In this document: one piece after another, positions 62,055 through 64,000 of the stretch
How positions within the stretch are numbered: position 1 is the first letter of the stretch
Layout: each line of letters begins with the position of its first letter
Assembly (NCBI GenBank): GCA_963799415.1
Contig: CAWCXI010000022.1
Span: 67,264 to 131,263 of the forward strand
DNA: 64,000 nucleotides
Source: JAMXLO01 sp963799415
GTDB lineage: Bacteria > Pseudomonadota > Alphaproteobacteria > Acetobacterales > Acetobacteraceae
Direction: 5' to 3'
Position numbers and translations under genes: made by a program
The notes under the pieces: model-generated
Told to the model about the DNA's origin: nothing
The model's database searches: none
The model's input: only the letters and a program-made list of their open reading frames with translations

Positions 62055-64000
62055 CTAGTTCAACAGCTCGCGCCACATCACGCGCCTGCCCGTCTGGGTG
62101 CTGCCAGTCCGCCTCGGGATGAAGAACGGGATGTGCGAATCGTCCGATCCCGTGACCACGAAGTACGGGCTGCCGCCAGGAGGTACGAGTTCGACACGCC
62201 ACCCACGATCAGGGCGTTGCCGATGCGCGAGCCGGCGACATTGTTCGTCGAGGTGCTGATGAACGAGCCGCGTCGTGTAGTCGAAGAAGTACACCCAGCT
62301 CGAACCGCCCACCGTGCACACGCTGGTCTCCGGCACGTTCGTGCCCACCGCCAACACTCCCAGCTGCAGCTGAGGTCGACGTTCACTCGCTCGCCGGGGG
62401 TGTTGCCGCCGTCGGGATTGAAGTCCAGGTACCAGCCGCACTTGGTCGTGAGGTCCACCGGATCGTGGTGGTCGAGCGCGTGTGCCGCTGACCACCGTGA
62501 GCGACTGCTGCACGAGCGGACACGTCGTCTCCGTCCGCGCGTTGCCGATGCCGGTGCCCGTGAGCTTGTCGACGATCGCGTACAGCGACTGCTGGTTCAG
62601 AGTCGCTCGGTCCGAGGCTCCCGAGGTAGCGTCCCCGTCCCCACGTAGATCATCGGCGGCCGTTCGACGAGGCCGCCCTGCGGTGCGTCGTGATGGGCTG
62701 CTGGTACGTGCCCACCTGGAAGTTCGCGAGCTGCGACGGCGTCGGCCCCGGCGGGCGGGTATCTGGTTGTTGATGTCGAAGCGCCACAGGTTGCCGAACT
62801 GGTCGCCGCCGTAGATTCGCTGGATCGTGTTGTCCATGAGGCCGTTGTCCACCCACGCGGAGATCTTGTTCAGGCCCGAGGGCGATGTCGCCGATCCCCG
62901 CCGGTGCTCGATGGTGACTGCTGCACACCCGTCCACGCGTTGGACCACATAGAGCGGCCGACACCGTCACCCACGTTGTTGTAGCCCGAGGTGAAGGCCG
63001 ACCACCCAGGTGGCGGTCGGAGAGCTTGCCGACGACCGGGTTGCCGAACGTGTAGCCCAGGTTGGCGTCGGTGTACTCCCACAGGAGGGTCGGGGTCGGC
63101 GGGGTCGGTGATGTCGAGGGCGAAGTAGCCCTTGCCGCCCGGCGCCCAGGCCGCTCACGAGGATCGTCTTCCACGCGGTGCCGTTCCAGATGTCGGTGAC
63201 GACGGGCGATCCGTCCACGAAGTACTTGTGGTTGGTCGCGTAGTTGTCGTCCGCGAGCGACTTGAGGTTGGGCAGCACCGCCGACGGGATGTAGGCCCAG
63301 AGCTCGTTGCCGTTGGTGCGCGTCGAAGGCGTGCAGCATGCCGTCGTTGCCGCCGACGAACACCGTGCCCGTGCGCGACGTCACCGCGCGTCGACGCCTC
63401 GAACGTGCGCGTAGCCGTTCTCCGCGTACTTGAACGGCGGCAGGCGCATGTACACCGGCTTGCCGTCGATGATGTCGCCCAACACGTGGGTACGCACGCG
63501 GTAGAGCTGGTTTCGCCGCGATGTTCGTCCCCGCTCCTCGTAGCCCCACTGGCCGCGCAGGTAGTTGATGACCGTATCGGCCGTGCCCGCCGTCTGCTGC
63601 AGGGCGGTCCAGCTCGCGTACTGCGTGAGCTGCGGCGCGTTGGCCGGCGTGAACCAGGCCGGACTTCTGCGCCGATGGTGAAGCTCGCCGGCACGAACGA
63701 AGTCAACACCGGGCTGCTGGCCAGTGCCGCTGTTGAAGTAGATCGTGCGCGTAGTCCGTCACGTCCGTGGCCATCGCGTCGAGGGTGGCCTGCGCCGACC
63801 AGTTGGCGGTGCGTCGAGATGGCGCCCGTGGTGAGGTTGATCGGTGCGCGACTGCAGGTCGCCGGTCCATTCCTGGGTCGTGTAGCTTGCGACGAACGCG
63901 AAGTTGTCTCCAGCCACGGGCTCCAGGTTCGAAGTCGCCGCCGCGGCGCCGGCCGCGAGCCTCGCGGACACGCCTGCCAGCGCGGTGTTCAGGCCCGATA
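62055..64000 (-). CDS. pilY1: type IV pilus assembly protein PilY1, C-terminal part, frameshifted, cut by the window edge
   Basis: PilY1 is a large surface/tip adhesin with a C-terminal beta-propeller and calcium site. Propeller markers: FVGGNDGMLHAFDA, NYATNHKYFVDGSPVVTDIW, DANLGYTF, RIYGGDQFGNLWRFDINNQI, CGWYLDFNPDGGNTPGERVN near the C-terminus, ending MWRELLN. Frame changes occur about every 100-150 bases. The N-terminal part would lie past 64,000. Confidence 0.88.

Overview
The window appears to be a chimera of three unrelated bacterial genomes joined end to end. Bases 1 to about 42,245 come from a high-GC alphaproteobacterium, probably Acetobacteraceae or another Rhodospirillales member. 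The signs are a C4-type 5-aminolevulinate synthase, a DUF1013/TrcR regulator, DUF465 (YdcH) and DUF1192 proteins, alphaproteobacterial-type L31 and intergenic palindromes typical of the group. Bases about 42,250-51,270 look like an actinobacterium of the Solirubrobacter/Thermoleophilia kind: a secreted kelch protein, an FG-GAP-like repeat protein, an MMPL exporter and a short GntR regulator. Bases about 51,275-64,000 look betaproteobacterial: an HsdR tail, argF-argD, rpsT, then murJ-ribF-ileS-lspA-ispH and pilY1. At both joins a gene is cut in mid-reading-frame. The second and third blocks are full of single-base frameshifts, while the first has very few, which fits a low-coverage, unpolished long-read or metagenome assembly.

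Block 1, left part (1-16 kb): an rlmI / flavin monooxygenase / dimeric-barrel protein / ketopantoate-reductase-like operon; hemA with a small lipoprotein; an M20 N-carbamoyl-amino-acid hydrolase; a tkt-gap-pgk carbon cluster with an overlapping deoxyribosyltransferase-like gene; purE-purK with a YdcH protein; a second YdcH gene, trcR, a DUF1192 gene and an Hsp20 gene. Block 1, middle (16-34 kb): rpmE, a CpxP/Spy-like periplasmic protein, a broken old-yellow-enzyme gene, a VOC protein, an aminotransferase, a two-subunit molybdenum hydroxylase, an ABC substrate-binding protein with a frameshift, a three-gene 2-oxoacid:acceptor oxidoreductase module with its own flavin/Fe-S subunit, two toxin-antitoxin loci (one with a truncated toxin), an acyl-CoA carboxyltransferase and a very divergent PEP carboxylase. 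Block 1, right part (34-42 kb): two GMC oxidoreductases flanking a hydantoinase remnant, an EthD-like protein and two small unknowns, then a sterol-desaturase-family enzyme, a deacetylase/allantoinase-like gene and the cut acyl-CoA dehydrogenase.

Block 2 holds extracellular or envelope functions plus a GntR gene with a clear palindromic operator, and an isolated 3' half of a tRNA-Met(CAU)-like gene that looks like an attachment-site remnant. Block 3 is mostly conserved housekeeping genes.

I found no convincing new defence or biosynthetic system. The most interesting real biology is the oxidoreductase module at 21.7-27.8 kb, the motif-poor PEP carboxylase and the small genes among the GMC oxidoreductases. 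The most important practical message is that gene neighbourhoods must not be interpreted across about 42.25 kb or 51.27 kb.
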